The notes: generated by a model from the sequence alone, not told the origin. Shown: positions 51,018 through 60,425, numbered from the stretch's first letter. The stretch is DNA of 64,000 nucleotides from Mycolicibacterium sp. TUM20985 (GCF_030295745.1 NZ_AP027291.1:2542001-2606000); one strand, 5' to 3'. Program-made: numbers and translations.

Positions 51018-52255
51018 CCCGCCCGCAGGGTCTTGGGCCGGTCCTCACCTGGGCCGGCGATGGACTTCAGGACGTCGCCGGCCGGGTCGGAGAGCGGCGT
51101 GTGTGCGACCTCGACCGGGGTCCGGCGTTCACCGACCATCCGCCTCATCCACATGCGGGCGGGCTCCTCCACGAAGTGAAACAACAGGATCGCCAGGACG
51201 ACGGCGACGACGATCAGCCCGACGAACACCAGCTTCGCGTTGATGCTCGGCACCATGGTGATCTCGTACTGCGCCATGATCCACAGCCACGAGGTGTGGA
51301 CCAGTTCGTGCACCATGTAGAGGCCGAATGACACCTGTCCCCCGTAGACCAGAGCCCGGGTCGACAACAGGGCCGGCAGCGTGCCGGACCCGATCGCCAA
51401 CGTCACGATCAACGGCATGAACAGCACACCGACGAGGCCGAAGTCGTCGCGAATGGACGGGATGGGATGCGCTTGGAACCAGTAGAGCGCCCCGACGATC
51501 GTGGCGAGCAGCAGCACCGAGGCGAGACCGGCACCGCGCTGGGCGCGTTCGGTGGGTCGCAGCTTCCGCACGGCGGCACAGGCCAGCGCGCCCGCGGTGA
51601 ATTGCAGGACGATGCGCGGTAGCCAGCTCCACGGGGTGTAGAACTGTCCCCCCGAACCCACTAGCAGCAACATCGGCGGCAGAGATACCGCGACGGCGAG
51701 GAGCAGCAGACCCCGGGCCCGCGTCGCCCGCTGGATCCTGAACACCGCGAGCACCAGCAACCCGAACAGGAGGTAGGCGAGCCACTCGGCGCTGATGGAC
51801 CACGCGGGGCCGTCCCAGCTCGAGCCGTCGAAGAACGGCTGGAACCAGAGTTGCACCATGAACAGCTGGCGTAGGTAGGTCACCGCCGTGAGCGTGCTCG
51901 CCTCGGGCGACGGGAAGTCTCCGACGTTCAGCGTGAAGACGATCCACAACGCGGCGAGATGCATGGTGAACAGGTACAGCGGCCACACCCTGGCGAGCCG
52001 CAGCCACAGGAAGTGCATCGTGCTCCTCGTCGACCACGAGTCCCCCATGCGATCGAGGTAATTCCAGGTCAGGACGAAGCCGCTGAGGATGAAGAACAGG
52101 TCGACGCCCTGTGCGCCGCAGTCCAGAATCGGCTTCAGTGAGTCATACAGCGGTGGCGAAGCCATCTCGAGCAGGGGCCGGAAGTGGAACAGGACGACCC
52201 ACAGCGCGGCCACGATGCGCAGGCCGGACAGGGCCCTGATCTCTCCGCTGCGCAC
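51014..52255 (-). CDS. Acyltransferase-3 family membrane protein
   Basis: The 413 residues have about ten transmembrane helices. It starts with RALSGLRIVAALWVVLFHFR, the AT3 motif carrying the conserved His, and contains FFILSGFVLTWNYL, WLRLARVWPLYLFTMHL, WDGPAWSISAEWLAYLLFG and SFGLYMVHELVHTSW. AT3 enzymes transfer acyl groups across the membrane to glycans or lipids. The start is GTG 52255. Translationally coupled to the SGNH hydrolase gene. Confidence 0.88.
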   Translation of the reverse strand: MRSGEIRALSGLRIVAALWVVLFHFRPLLEMASPPLYDSLKPILDCGAQGVDLFFILSGFVLTWNYLDRMGDSWSTRSTMHFLWLRLARVWPLYLFTMHLAALWIVFTLNVGDFPSPEASTLTAVTYLRQLFMVQLWFQPFFDGSSWDGPAWSISAEWLAYLLFGLLVLAVFRIQRATRARGLLLLAVAVSLPPMLLLVGSGGQFYTPWSWLPRIVLQFTAGALACAAVRKLRPTERAQRGAGLASVLLLATIVGALYWFQAHPIPSIRDDFGLVGVLFMPLIVTLAIGSGTLPALLSTRALVYGGQVSFGLYMVHELVHTSWLWIMAQYEITMVPSINAKLVFVGLIVVAVVLAILLFHFVEEPARMWMRRMVGERRTPVEVAHTPLSDPAGDVLKSIAGPGEDRPKTLRAG

Positions 52256-52522
52256 AACACTCTTTTCGTGACTCTGCTGTTCTCTTCGCGTGTGATCCGC
52301 GCCGTTGCGTCCGCCAGCCGTGCGGGTCGGTGACCCGCCACCGGCTCATGGCAGGGTAACAGCGTTGCTTCGGCCCGGGCACGTCCGCAACGCCGTGTGG
52401 TTCCCGAACGGGCCGAATTGACCACTGTACGAGCCGGTCTCGCGATTCAGGTCCGAAGCCGGCGGTTCGAGCTAGGCTTCTGGGCAGTGACCTGCGCCCC
52501 TACCGACACGAGGATCCCACCA

Positions 52523-52969
52523 ATGCTCGAAGAAGTTCGTCCGCCGCGCCGAGCGGTCGTCGTCGGAGCTGGGCTCGGTGTGATCGCCACCGCCGTAGCC
52601 GCGTGCGGGTCGTCCACGACCACCCCGCAGGCCAGTTCCGAGACGTCGAGCCAGCCACCCGCACCCACCGGCTCGGCGAGTCCATCGGTCTCGGGCGCGC
52701 TGGCCGCGGTCGCCGACGTCCCCGTCGGGTCGGGAGTCATCGTCGGCGACGTCGTCATCACCCAGGCGACGGCAGGTGACTTCAAGGGCTTCTCGTCGGT
52801 GTGCACGCACGCCGGTTGCAACGTCTCCAAGATCACCGACGGGAAGATCGTCTGCCCCTGCCACAACAGCGAGTTCAATCTCGACGGGACCGTGGCTCAG
52901 GGGCCTGCGAAGAAGCCGCTGGAGGCCAAGGCCGTTTCCGTACAGGGAAATTCGATCGTCACAGGCTGA
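52523..52969 (+). CDS. Rieske [2Fe-2S] Tat lipoprotein
   Basis: A 148-residue protein. A twin-arginine signal (RPPRRAVVVGAGLGV) runs into a lipobox with the acylated Cys at residue 28 (AVAAC). The Rieske domain has Cys94-x-His96 (CTHAGC) and Cys111-x-x-His114 (CPCHNSEF), all four cluster ligands present. It probably acts as a small electron carrier anchored outside the membrane. ACGAGGAT is upstream of the ATG. The converging VanY-like gene ends seven bases after the stop. Confidence 0.9.
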   Translation: MLEEVRPPRRAVVVGAGLGVIATAVAACGSSTTTPQASSETSSQPPAPTGSASPSVSGALAAVADVPVGSGVIVGDVVITQATAGDFKGFSSVCTHAGCNVSKITDGKIVCPCHNSEFNLDGTVAQGPAKKPLEAKAVSVQGNSIVTG

Positions 52970-52975
52970 TCGGGC

Positions 52976-53629
52976 CTACCCGGCGGCGTTGGGTCTCAGC
53001 GGCGGGCAGTTGCCCTGGTCGTCGACGGCGAGCTCGAAGTGCCAGATCTCGTTGGCGTAGATCTGGCACAACCCGAACTTCGGGCCGTTGCGGATCATCC
53101 ACTCGTCCGCGGCGACGGGTCCGACGTCCACCGCCCTGCCGAACACGTGCATCGACGCATCCGGTGACGCCACGAACTGACTCGCGACGTCGACGCTGCC
53201 GTAGGTCACGACGGCTTCGTCGAAGAGTCGTCGCTGAAAACCCTTCGACCGCCAGCCCGACGTCAGCCTCACGTCAACCCCTTCGGTGGCGGCGGCGCGG
53301 GCGGCATCCTGAATGGCATTGCGCAGCAAGGGGTCCAACAGGCCGACCACGGGGTTCGCGTCGTCGAACGGGGATGCCGTCTGACCGTCGGGAATCGACC
53401 CGCCGGTCGTGTCCACGGCGGCCTGGCCGATCGAGAGTGCCGCGGCGTCGGCCGGTCCCGCGGTGGCCACGGGCGGCGTCGCGGCCGACCCGATCGCCAG
53501 CGGCGCGATGGCGATGGTCGGGCTACGCGTCGGCGTCGGCGCTGGGGTCGGTGTGGTGGGCGCGCATCCGGTCAGGATGGCGGTGAGCCCGACGGTCGCC
53601 GCGACCATCCCGTTCACCCCCTGACGCAT
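52976..53629 (-). CDS. M15 (VanY-type) D-alanyl-D-alanine carboxypeptidase lipoprotein
   Basis: A 217-residue exported peptidase. The lipobox AILTGC is followed by a Thr/Pro linker, then the M15B domain: VRLTSGWRSKGFQRRLFDEA, DASMHVFGRAVDVGP (zinc His and Asp) and EIWHFEL (catalytic and zinc His). It should trim peptidoglycan stem peptides. ATG 53629 is preceded by a weak site; divergent from the phosphodiesterase gene by 65 bp. Confidence 0.88.
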   Translation of the reverse strand: MRQGVNGMVAATVGLTAILTGCAPTTPTPAPTPTRSPTIAIAPLAIGSAATPPVATAGPADAAALSIGQAAVDTTGGSIPDGQTASPFDDANPVVGLLDPLLRNAIQDAARAAATEGVDVRLTSGWRSKGFQRRLFDEAVVTYGSVDVASQFVASPDASMHVFGRAVDVGPVAADEWMIRNGPKFGLCQIYANEIWHFELAVDDQGNCPPLRPNAAG

Positions 53630-53694
53630 GTGGTGAGCGTATTCGCCATCGGTGATGGCACGGGCCCCGGAGCCTGTGGCAGGCTCTGGAGGCC

Positions 53695-54831
53695 GTGGAA
53701 CTTCCGCGCCCCGATCCGGACCTCCCGCACCTCGCCGATGTGGTGCCGTCGGTGTTGGCGGCGCTCGGCGCACCCCACTTCGAGCGCCGAATCCCCCTGC
53801 GCGACGACGTGTGCGGCGCAAGCGTGCTGCTCATCGACGGGCTCGGCGCAGAACTGCTCGACACCTACGCCGACGACGCTCCGCTGCTGGCCGAACTCCG
53901 CGGGCAGTCGCTCAGCGTCGGCTTTCCCTCGACGACGGCGGCCGGGCTGGCCGCGGTGGGCACCGGATACCGCAGCGGGGAACACGGCATGGTCGGCTAC
54001 AGCTTCCTGGTGCCCGGTGCCGGCGTGATCAACGCCCTACAGTGGCGGCCGCATCCGTGGGGTGAGGATCTGCGCGACTCCCTTCCGCCTGAACGGGTGC
54101 AACCGCTGCCGACGACCTTCGAGCGGGCGGCCTCGGCGGGCTTCGCGGTGAGCGTCGTGTCGAACGCGCAGTTCGCCGGCTCCGGATTGACCCGCGCCGT
54201 GCTCCGCGGCGGCCGCTACGTCGGCGTGCACGGTCTCGGGGATCTCGCCGCCGGCGTGCGTGAGGCGATGGCGGGACGCGGTTTCTGCTATGGCTACCAC
54301 GGCGACCTCGACCTCATCGGGCACCTGCACGGCCCGGGCTCGACGGCGTGGCGCCTGCAGCTGCGGCAGGTCGACCAATTGGTGCAATCCGTGGTGGAAG
54401 CCCTGCCGCCCGGTGCGTTGCTCGCGGTCGTGGCGGATCACGGCATGGTTGGCGTCGACGACTCCGATCGCGTCGACGTCGAGGCGAACAGCGCGCTGCT
54501 CGACGGGGTGACCGCGATCGGAGGCGAGGCGCGGGCTCGGCACCTGTACACCGCCGACGGCGCCGCCGACGGGGTGCTCGCCGCCTGGCGAGAGGCGCTG
54601 GGTGATCGAGCCTGGGTGGTCTCGCGGGAGGAGGCGATCGCGGCGGGCTGGTTCGGCGAGCGGATCGCCGACGGCGTTCGGCCGCGAATCGGTGACGTCG
54701 TGGCCGCCGGACGCGACTCGACGGTGCTGGTCCGACCCACGGTGGAACCGGTCGAATCGCGACTCGTCGGACACCACGGCTCACTCACCTCCGCGGAGCA
54801 GCGTGTCCCCCTGCTGCTGGCCTACGGATAA
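53695..54831 (+). CDS. Alkaline-phosphatase-superfamily nucleotide pyrophosphatase/phosphodiesterase
   Basis: A 378-residue protein of the type I phosphodiesterase/nucleotide pyrophosphatase family: VLLIDGLGAELLDTYAD (metal Asp), VGFPSTTAAGLAAVGTG (Thr nucleophile), EHGMVGYSFLVPGAGV, and LLAVVADHGMVGVDDSD (metal Asp-His). No signal peptide, so it is probably cytoplasmic. GTG start 53695. The YaaA gene follows 10 bp later on the same strand. Confidence 0.86.
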   Translation: MELPRPDPDLPHLADVVPSVLAALGAPHFERRIPLRDDVCGASVLLIDGLGAELLDTYADDAPLLAELRGQSLSVGFPSTTAAGLAAVGTGYRSGEHGMVGYSFLVPGAGVINALQWRPHPWGEDLRDSLPPERVQPLPTTFERAASAGFAVSVVSNAQFAGSGLTRAVLRGGRYVGVHGLGDLAAGVREAMAGRGFCYGYHGDLDLIGHLHGPGSTAWRLQLRQVDQLVQSVVEALPPGALLAVVADHGMVGVDDSDRVDVEANSALLDGVTAIGGEARARHLYTADGAADGVLAAWREALGDRAWVVSREEAIAAGWFGERIADGVRPRIGDVVAAGRDSTVLVRPTVEPVESRLVGHHGSLTSAEQRVPLLLAYG

Positions 54832-54841
54832 CCTCTTCGCC

Positions 54842-55588
54842 GTGATCGTGCTGCTGCCGCCGTCGGAGACCAAGCGTGACGGCGGCGACGGACCGTCGCT
54901 GCGTCTCGATGCCCTGGCCGCACCGGAGCTGGGGCCGCTCCGCGCAGCGCTGATCGACGAGCTGGTCACCCTTGCCGCCGACCGGCCCGCGGCGAGGCGG
55001 GCACTGGGCATCTCGGCTTCGCAGGACGCCGAGATCGACCGCAACGCCGCCCTGCTCACCGCGCCAACCATGCCCGCCATCGAGCGTTACACCGGCGTCC
55101 TGTACGACGCGTTGGACGTCGAATCCCTTCGCGGCGCCGCGGCGGCGCGCGCCCGGTCGCGGCTCGCCGTCGGGTCGGCGCTGTTCGGGCTGCTGCGCGC
55201 CGACGACGCGATCCCCGCCTACCGGCTGTCGGCCGGTTCGAAGCTGCCCGGTCGCGCGACGCTGGCTTCGCGTTGGCGGCCCGTCCTGGAACCCGTGCTG
55301 GCGCGCTTGGCCGCCGACGAACTGATCGTCGATCTGCGATCCGGTTCCTACGCGGCGCTGGGCAGGCTGCCGGGGGCGGTCGACGTCGACGTCGTCGCCG
55401 AACACCCCGACGGGCGCAGGACCATCGTCAGCCACTTCAACAAGGCCCACAAGGGCAGGCTGGCGCGGGTGCTGGCGGCCAGCAGGTCGGAACCGAACGA
55501 CGCGTCGGCGGTGGCCGCGCTGGCCCGCCGCGCCGGCATGCGCGTCGAGCGGAGGGGTCGAGAGCTGCTCGTCGTGGTGCCCGCGTGA
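54842..55588 (+). CDS. yaaA: YaaA-family peroxide stress protein
   Basis: A 248-residue DUF328 protein: LLPPSETKRDGGDGPSL at the start, YTGVLYDALD, LFGLLRADDAIPAYRLSAGS, LIVDLRSGSYAALG, and VSHFNKAHKGRLARVL. In E. coli YaaA lowers free iron during peroxide stress. The GTG start and 10-bp gap suggest co-expression with the phosphodiesterase gene. Confidence 0.88.
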   Translation: MIVLLPPSETKRDGGDGPSLRLDALAAPELGPLRAALIDELVTLAADRPAARRALGISASQDAEIDRNAALLTAPTMPAIERYTGVLYDALDVESLRGAAAARARSRLAVGSALFGLLRADDAIPAYRLSAGSKLPGRATLASRWRPVLEPVLARLAADELIVDLRSGSYAALGRLPGAVDVDVVAEHPDGRRTIVSHFNKAHKGRLARVLAASRSEPNDASAVAALARRAGMRVERRGRELLVVVPA

Positions 55589-55591
55589 GGC

Positions 55592-56149
55592 TCAGGTGAT
55601 CGGCCCGGCGGAAGGCACCGGCGTCAGCTCCACCGGAACTTCGTAGACGCCACCGCTACCCGCACAAACACCGGCGGCGCCGCCCGTCGACTCGGTCAGC
55701 GTGCGGGTCCCGATCAAGGTCCCGTCGGGGCGGGGGGTCAGGCGCCAGCCGACGGACAGCGCCACGTCCCGCCCGGGGTCCGCGAGGCACGGCGCGACGT
55801 CGGCGACCGGTTCACCAATCCAGTGGCCGCGCTCGAACGACAGGTGGAACGCACTCCCGCCGCCCGTCGCGGCCCGCCGCCCCGGGTCGTCGACCGGGGT
55901 GCCGTCGGCCGTGCATCCCGCCGCCGAGCACGACGAACGGATCGCGTACCACCGGGTGGAATCCGGGCCCGGGTAGAGCTCGCCGTCGAACCGTCCACGT
56001 GAGCCGAGCACCTCGGTGCGGTACACGCCGGCGAGAGCTGCGGGCGCGGCCGGGAGGACGGCATCCGCCGACGCCAGGGCCGCGTCACGGTCGCTGCTGA
56101 TCACGCCGCCGGCCACCACGAGTGCGGTCGCCGTGGCGATCAGCCGCAT
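55592..56149 (-). CDS. Exported protein of unknown function
   Basis: A 185-residue protein with an N-terminal signal segment (MRLIATATALVVAGGVISSD). The mature part is a compact beta-rich domain with Trp and four or more Cys (IRSSCSAAGCTADG, APCLADPG, GVCAGSGG) and the pattern GVYRTEVLGSRG...TRWYAIRSSC common to small secreted mycobacterial proteins. The ATG lies two bases beyond the stop of the VOC gene, so the two form a pair. Confidence 0.75.
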   Translation of the reverse strand: MRLIATATALVVAGGVISSDRDAALASADAVLPAAPAALAGVYRTEVLGSRGRFDGELYPGPDSTRWYAIRSSCSAAGCTADGTPVDDPGRRAATGGGSAFHLSFERGHWIGEPVADVAPCLADPGRDVALSVGWRLTPRPDGTLIGTRTLTESTGGAAGVCAGSGGVYEVPVELTPVPSAGPIT

Positions 56150-56151
56150 GC

Positions 56152-56559
56152 TCAGAGCATCCCGAACAACTCGATGCAGTTGCCGTCGGGATCGGCGATG
56201 AACATCCATCCCATGCCGGGAACGGGCGCGAACTCCGTGGGCGGTTCGACGAGGTCGTATCCCGCGGCCTCCACCTTGGCGGCGACGTCGTGGAGGTTCT
56301 TCACGCCGACCGTGAAGTATCTGAGCCCGGCCTGCGCACGGCCACCGCCGGGAGAGGGCGGCAGTGGCGGCGGCGTCCTATAGGTGACGAGCTTGAGCAC
56401 GCTGCCGCCGAGGCCGTAGCGCCGCTGGGTGCCGTCGGCGAACTCGATCTCGCCCTGGGGCTCGAGCCCGAGGAAGCCTTCGTAGAACTCGACCATCGCC
56501 TCGAGGTTCGTGGTCACCACACCGATCTCGATGCTTGGGCTCAGCAGATCCAGGATCAC
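56152..56559 (-). CDS. VOC/glyoxalase-family protein
   Basis: A 135-residue single VOC domain: SIEIGVVTTNLEAMVEFYEG, FADGTQRRYGLGGSVLKLVT, YFTVGVKNLHDVAAKVEAAG, and GMGWMFIADPDGNCIELFGM. Metal-binding Glu and His positions look present. Substrate unknown. It is divergent from the TerC gene across the riboswitch region. Confidence 0.84.
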   Translation of the reverse strand: MILDLLSPSIEIGVVTTNLEAMVEFYEGFLGLEPQGEIEFADGTQRRYGLGGSVLKLVTYRTPPPLPPSPGGGRAQAGLRYFTVGVKNLHDVAAKVEAAGYDLVEPPTEFAPVPGMGWMFIADPDGNCIELFGML

Positions 56560-56664
56560 GGTTTCTCTACCTCTTGTCGCCGAAGGGGTGCGGGCCAGCC
56601 CACACTATTGGGCCGTGCCACGGGTGTGGCCGGTTTCCCCTTGGGGTACCCGTCTGACACACTG

Positions 56665-56770
56665 AACCCCGAGGGGAGTATTCCTTACGCCACGGTGTCG
56701 TCATCACGTTGTCCAACGCTGGGCAGCCGGTGCCGTGGATCGCACGCACAGTGCGGTGGTAGAGACCTCG
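56665..56770 (+). ncRNA. Probable yybP-ykoY (manganese) riboswitch
   Basis: The 5' conserved block GGGGAGTA (56673-56680), the CGTCATCACG block that follows the first stem, and a closing AGAGACCTC (56761-56769) match the yybP-ykoY layout. A TerC-family gene, the usual target of this riboswitch, starts 34 bp downstream. Pairing of the outer stem was judged by eye, not computed. Mn2+ should turn expression on. Confidence 0.65.
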
Positions 56771-56803
56771 GCCGTATGACTACGTCCGGAGGCAGTCCCA
56801 CAC

Positions 56804-57796
56804 ATGCAGGTCACCCAGATCGAATGGTTCGTCACCCTCGGCGTGACGTTGGCCGTTCTGTTGTTCGACATCATCTTCATCGCCCGCAGGCCGCACGAGC
56901 CGACGTTCAAGGAGTGCGCGATCGCGCTCGGGTTCTACGTCGGGCTGGCCATTGCCTTCGGCGTCTGGGTCACGTACTTCCACGGCACCCAGTTCGGAGT
57001 GGAGTTCTTCGCCGGCTGGCTGACCGAGTACAGCCTGTCGATCGACAACCTGTTCATCTTCCTGATCATCATGGCCAGTTTCAACGTGCCGAGGAAGTAT
57101 CAGCAGGAGGCGCTGCTGATCGGCATCATCCTGGCGTTGATCTTCCGCGGCATCTTCATCGCCGTCGGTGCCGTGGCGATCAACCAGTTCTCCTGGATCT
57201 TCTACGTCTTCGGCGCGTTCCTGGTGTACACGGCGATCAAACTCGCCCGCGACACCGAGCACGACGACGACGGCGAGAACGGCGTGGTCAAGTTCGCCCG
57301 CAAGCACCTGACCCTGACCGACAAGTGGGACGGTCTCAAGCTGTGGATCAAGGAGGACGGCAAGCGTCTGATGACGCCGATGTTCCTCGTCATCGTGGCG
57401 CTCGGTACGACCGACCTGCTCTTCGCGCTCGATTCGATCCCGGCCATCTACGGGCTCACCAGGGAGCCCTACATCGTGTTTACGGCGAACGTGTTCGCGC
57501 TCATGGGTCTGCGGCAGCTGTACTTCCTCCTCGGCGACCTGCTCAAGCGCCTGGTCTACCTGTCCCAGGGGTTGGCGTTCATCCTGCTCTTCATCGGCGT
57601 GAAGCTCGTCCTGCACGCTCTCCACGAGAATGAACTGCCGTTCATCAACGGCGGCGAGCACGTGCCGGTCCCGGAGATCCCGACGTTGCTGAGCCTCGGG
57701 GTCATCATCGTCACGCTGGTCGTCACCACGGTCGCGAGCCTGTACAAGACCCGGGTCGTGGACAAGCGTTCCGAGGACGCCGAGGAGACCACGTAA
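56804..57796 (+). CDS. TerC-family integral membrane protein (Alx-like, probable Mn2+ exporter)
   Basis: A 330-residue protein with about nine transmembrane helices. Both acidic metal motifs are present: LTEYSLSIDNLFIFLIIMAS and TTDLLFALDSIPAIYGLTRE. A cytoplasmic loop (RDTEHDDDGENGVVKFARKH) separates the halves. TerC/Alx proteins export Mn2+ or load it onto exported enzymes. GGAGGC is ten bases before the ATG. The upstream riboswitch supports the manganese link. Confidence 0.92.
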   Translation: MQVTQIEWFVTLGVTLAVLLFDIIFIARRPHEPTFKECAIALGFYVGLAIAFGVWVTYFHGTQFGVEFFAGWLTEYSLSIDNLFIFLIIMASFNVPRKYQQEALLIGIILALIFRGIFIAVGAVAINQFSWIFYVFGAFLVYTAIKLARDTEHDDDGENGVVKFARKHLTLTDKWDGLKLWIKEDGKRLMTPMFLVIVALGTTDLLFALDSIPAIYGLTREPYIVFTANVFALMGLRQLYFLLGDLLKRLVYLSQGLAFILLFIGVKLVLHALHENELPFINGGEHVPVPEIPTLLSLGVIIVTLVVTTVASLYKTRVVDKRSEDAEETT

Positions 57797-57845
57797 CCGC
57801 CGTCGAGTTGCCGATCGCCCTACGAGGCTTCAGGATCGGCAACCA

Positions 57846-59306
57846 ATGGACTCCCAACAGGCTCGCGAGCTGGCTTCGTTCGATGCGCTCGGTCAGGCGG
57901 AGCTCGTCGCGTCGGGTGAGCTGACGGCCGTCGAACTGCTCGACGCCGCCATCACTCGACTCGACGCGGCCCGCCCGCTGAACGCCGTCATCACCGATCT
58001 GTTCGACCTGGGTCGGCGGCAGTCCGCGGCCCTCGACGACTCCGGCGGGCTGCGCACCGGCGAGGCGGGGCCACTCGCCGGCGTTCCCTTCCTGTTGAAG
58101 GATCTCGGGTCGTCGCTGGCCGGGGCACCGGAGGCGATGGGCTCGCGGGCGCTGCGCTCGCACGTCGCCTCGGAGACCTCGTGGACCGTCGAGCGCTATC
58201 TGGACGCCGGGCTGGTGGTCTTCGGGAAGACCAACACCCCCGAGTGGGGCAATCACTGCACCACCGAGCCGTTCTTGTTCGGTCGGACGGCGAATCCGTG
58301 GTCGCCGGACGTCACCCCCGGTGGATCGAGCGGCGGGTCGGCGGCAGCGGTCGCGGCGGGCGTCGTGCCCGCGGCCTCGGGCGGTGACGGCACCGGCTCG
58401 ATCAGGGTGCCCGCGTCGTGCTGCGGTTTGGTCGGGTTGAAGCCGCGGCGCGGTCGCAGCTCGTTCGCGCCCGACGGCGGGCAGGGCATGGAGGGTCTCG
58501 TCAACGGCCACGCCCTGACGCGGACGGTTCGCGACAGCGCCGCCCTCCTCGACGTCATCACCGGCTCGGCAGTCGGCGATCCCTACACCGTGCCCGCTCC
58601 CGACACGTCGTTCCTCGGGGCGTTCGCGCAACGGCCCGCGGCCGCGCGGATCCTCACCACCACCGACTCGCCGTTTCCCGGTGCGCCAACGCATCCCGAG
58701 GTGGCCGCCGCGGTGGAGTCGGTGGCCCGCACGCTGGCAGATCTCGGGCATGCCGTCGCCGAGGGCGCCCCCAGCTTCGACCCGGACGTCGTCGCCGACG
58801 CGATCGCCGTCCTGCATGCCGTCAGCAATGCCCAGCTGCACGGGTTCGGCAAGCAGGTCCTCGGCCACGAACCGACGGAGGACGACTTCGAGCCCAGCAG
58901 CTGGGTGATGATGCGCGAGGGCTTCACCACGACGGGTGTCGCCTACGCGGAGGCGATCGGCGCCGTGCACGCGCAGACCCGCAGATTCGCGACGGGCATG
59001 AGCGGCCATGACGTGCTGTTGGTGCCGACGCTGATCACTCCCCCGCCGCCCTACGGTCTGTTGAATCAGCCGCGCGGAACCACCAGGGCCTTCTTCGACG
59101 TCGAGTTCGCCACGACGGGCTGGACGACGATGGCGAATGTGACTGGGTGGGCGGCGATTTCGCTTCCCCTCGGGGTGACGTCCACGGGCCTGCCGATCGG
59201 TGTTCAGCTGATGGCGCCCGACGAGCTGATCCTGCTCCAGCTCGCGGCTCAGCTCGAGGTGGCGATGCCGTGGTCAGGACGGCTGCCCGCCGGCTGGATC
59301 GGCTAG
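57846..59306 (+). CDS. Amidase signature family enzyme
   Basis: A 486-residue amidase with the Ser-cisSer-Lys triad: Lys in AGVPFLLKDLGSSLAG, Ser pair in TPGGSSGGSAAAVAAGVVPA, and GGDGTGSIRVPASCCGLVGL. The C-terminal part TTGWTTMANVTGWAAISLPL, then TGLPIGVQLMAPDE, is typical. The physiological amide is unknown. It has no partner genes; the TerC stop lies 50 bp upstream. Confidence 0.9.
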   Translation: MDSQQARELASFDALGQAELVASGELTAVELLDAAITRLDAARPLNAVITDLFDLGRRQSAALDDSGGLRTGEAGPLAGVPFLLKDLGSSLAGAPEAMGSRALRSHVASETSWTVERYLDAGLVVFGKTNTPEWGNHCTTEPFLFGRTANPWSPDVTPGGSSGGSAAAVAAGVVPAASGGDGTGSIRVPASCCGLVGLKPRRGRSSFAPDGGQGMEGLVNGHALTRTVRDSAALLDVITGSAVGDPYTVPAPDTSFLGAFAQRPAAARILTTTDSPFPGAPTHPEVAAAVESVARTLADLGHAVAEGAPSFDPDVVADAIAVLHAVSNAQLHGFGKQVLGHEPTEDDFEPSSWVMMREGFTTTGVAYAEAIGAVHAQTRRFATGMSGHDVLLVPTLITPPPPYGLLNQPRGTTRAFFDVEFATTGWTTMANVTGWAAISLPLGVTSTGLPIGVQLMAPDELILLQLAAQLEVAMPWSGRLPAGWIG

Positions 59307-59314
59307 CGCGGTCT

Positions 59315-59430
59315 GCGGGATTTCGACCCTGTCCGCGAGGCCGACGAACCCGAAGCCTCCGCCCGCCGACGTTGGACCGCCCACGCCGTCATCGGCGATG
59401 ACCCCGCGGATGGCACTCATCGGTGGGATT
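59315..59430 (-). pseudogene. Histidine-kinase ATPase-domain relic
   Basis: The minus frame reads RGVIADDGVGGPTSAGGGFG followed by FVGLADRVE, which are the G1 and G2 boxes of the HATPase domain in NarL-type sensor kinases (family: DDGvGG...GfGl.GladRve.lgG). The frame then loses homology at IPQTALA, and the catalytic rest is absent. Only about 35 codons remain. It lies between the amidase stop and an alpha/beta hydrolase gene. Confidence 0.5.
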
Positions 59431-59489
59431 CTCGAGCGGGTCGGTCCAAGCGGGGCTTACGCGCGAAACTCGCATGCGACACTCGTCGG

Positions 59490-60407
59490 ATGCTCATGCC
59501 AATCGAACGTCCCCGATTGGAAGGCAATGTCGCCGTCGGGGACGACCGTCAGATCGGCTTCGCCGAGTTTGGGGAACCGAGGGGCCGCGCCGTGTTCTGG
59601 CTGCACGGCACGCCAGGGGCCCGCCGACAGATTCCGGTCGAGGCCAGGGCCTACGCGTTGCACAACAACATTCGATTGATCGGCATCGACCGACCGGGCA
59701 TCGGTTCGTCCACGCCGTTCCAGTACCGCAACGTGCTCGCGTTCGCCGAGGACCTGCGCACGATCGCCGACGTGCTCGGCATCGACGACATGGCGATCAT
59801 CGGTCTGTCCGGAGGCGGTCCCTACGCACTGGCCTGTGCGGCGGCGATGCCGGAGCGCGTGGTGGTAACCGGTGTGCTCGGCGGCGTCGCGCCGACGGTC
59901 GGGCCCGAGTCCATCGCAGGCGGGTTGATGGGCTTCGGGTCGACGATGGCACCCCTGATGCCCTTCATCGGTTTGCCGCTCAGGTTGGCGGCCGTGGGCC
60001 TAATTCGACTCGTCCGTCCCCTCGGTTCGCGCGCGGCCGACATGTATGGGCGGGTGTCGCCCGCGGGTGATCGTCGTCTGCTCGCACGCCCGGAGTTCAA
60101 GGCCATGTTCCTCGACGACCTACTCAACGGCAGCCGCAAGCAGATGGCGGCGCCGTTCGCGGACGTCGTCGCCTTCGCCAAGGACTGGGGATTCCGCCTC
60201 GACGAGGTCAAGGTTCCCGTGCGGTGGTGGCACGGCGACAAGGACCACATCGTGCCCTTCGCGCACGGTGAGCACGTCGTCGCACGGCTACCCGACGCCA
60301 AGATGTTCGTCCTGTCCGGCGAGAGCCATCTCGGCGGACTCGGCTGCGCCGAGGACGTCCTTGGGGAACTCATGGAGGTCTGGGATGACCTCGAGCCGAC
60401 CATCTGA
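59490..60407 (+). CDS. Alpha/beta hydrolase
   Basis: A 305-residue hydrolase: oxyanion HGTPGARRQIP, nucleophile IGLSGGGPYALACA, Asp in WWHGDKDHIVPFAHG, His in LSGESHLGGLG. The GLSGGGP elbow and IDRPGIGSSTPFQYRN match a common actinobacterial proline-iminopeptidase-like group. Substrate unknown. ATG 59490 or 59496 could be used; no clear ribosome-binding site. It converges on another, unrelated hydrolase. Confidence 0.85.
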   Translation: MLMPIERPRLEGNVAVGDDRQIGFAEFGEPRGRAVFWLHGTPGARRQIPVEARAYALHNNIRLIGIDRPGIGSSTPFQYRNVLAFAEDLRTIADVLGIDDMAIIGLSGGGPYALACAAAMPERVVVTGVLGGVAPTVGPESIAGGLMGFGSTMAPLMPFIGLPLRLAAVGLIRLVRPLGSRAADMYGRVSPAGDRRLLARPEFKAMFLDDLLNGSRKQMAAPFADVVAFAKDWGFRLDEVKVPVRWWHGDKDHIVPFAHGEHVVARLPDAKMFVLSGESHLGGLGCAEDVLGELMEVWDDLEPTI

Positions 60408-60425
60408 GCGTCCCGGTGCCGCCGG

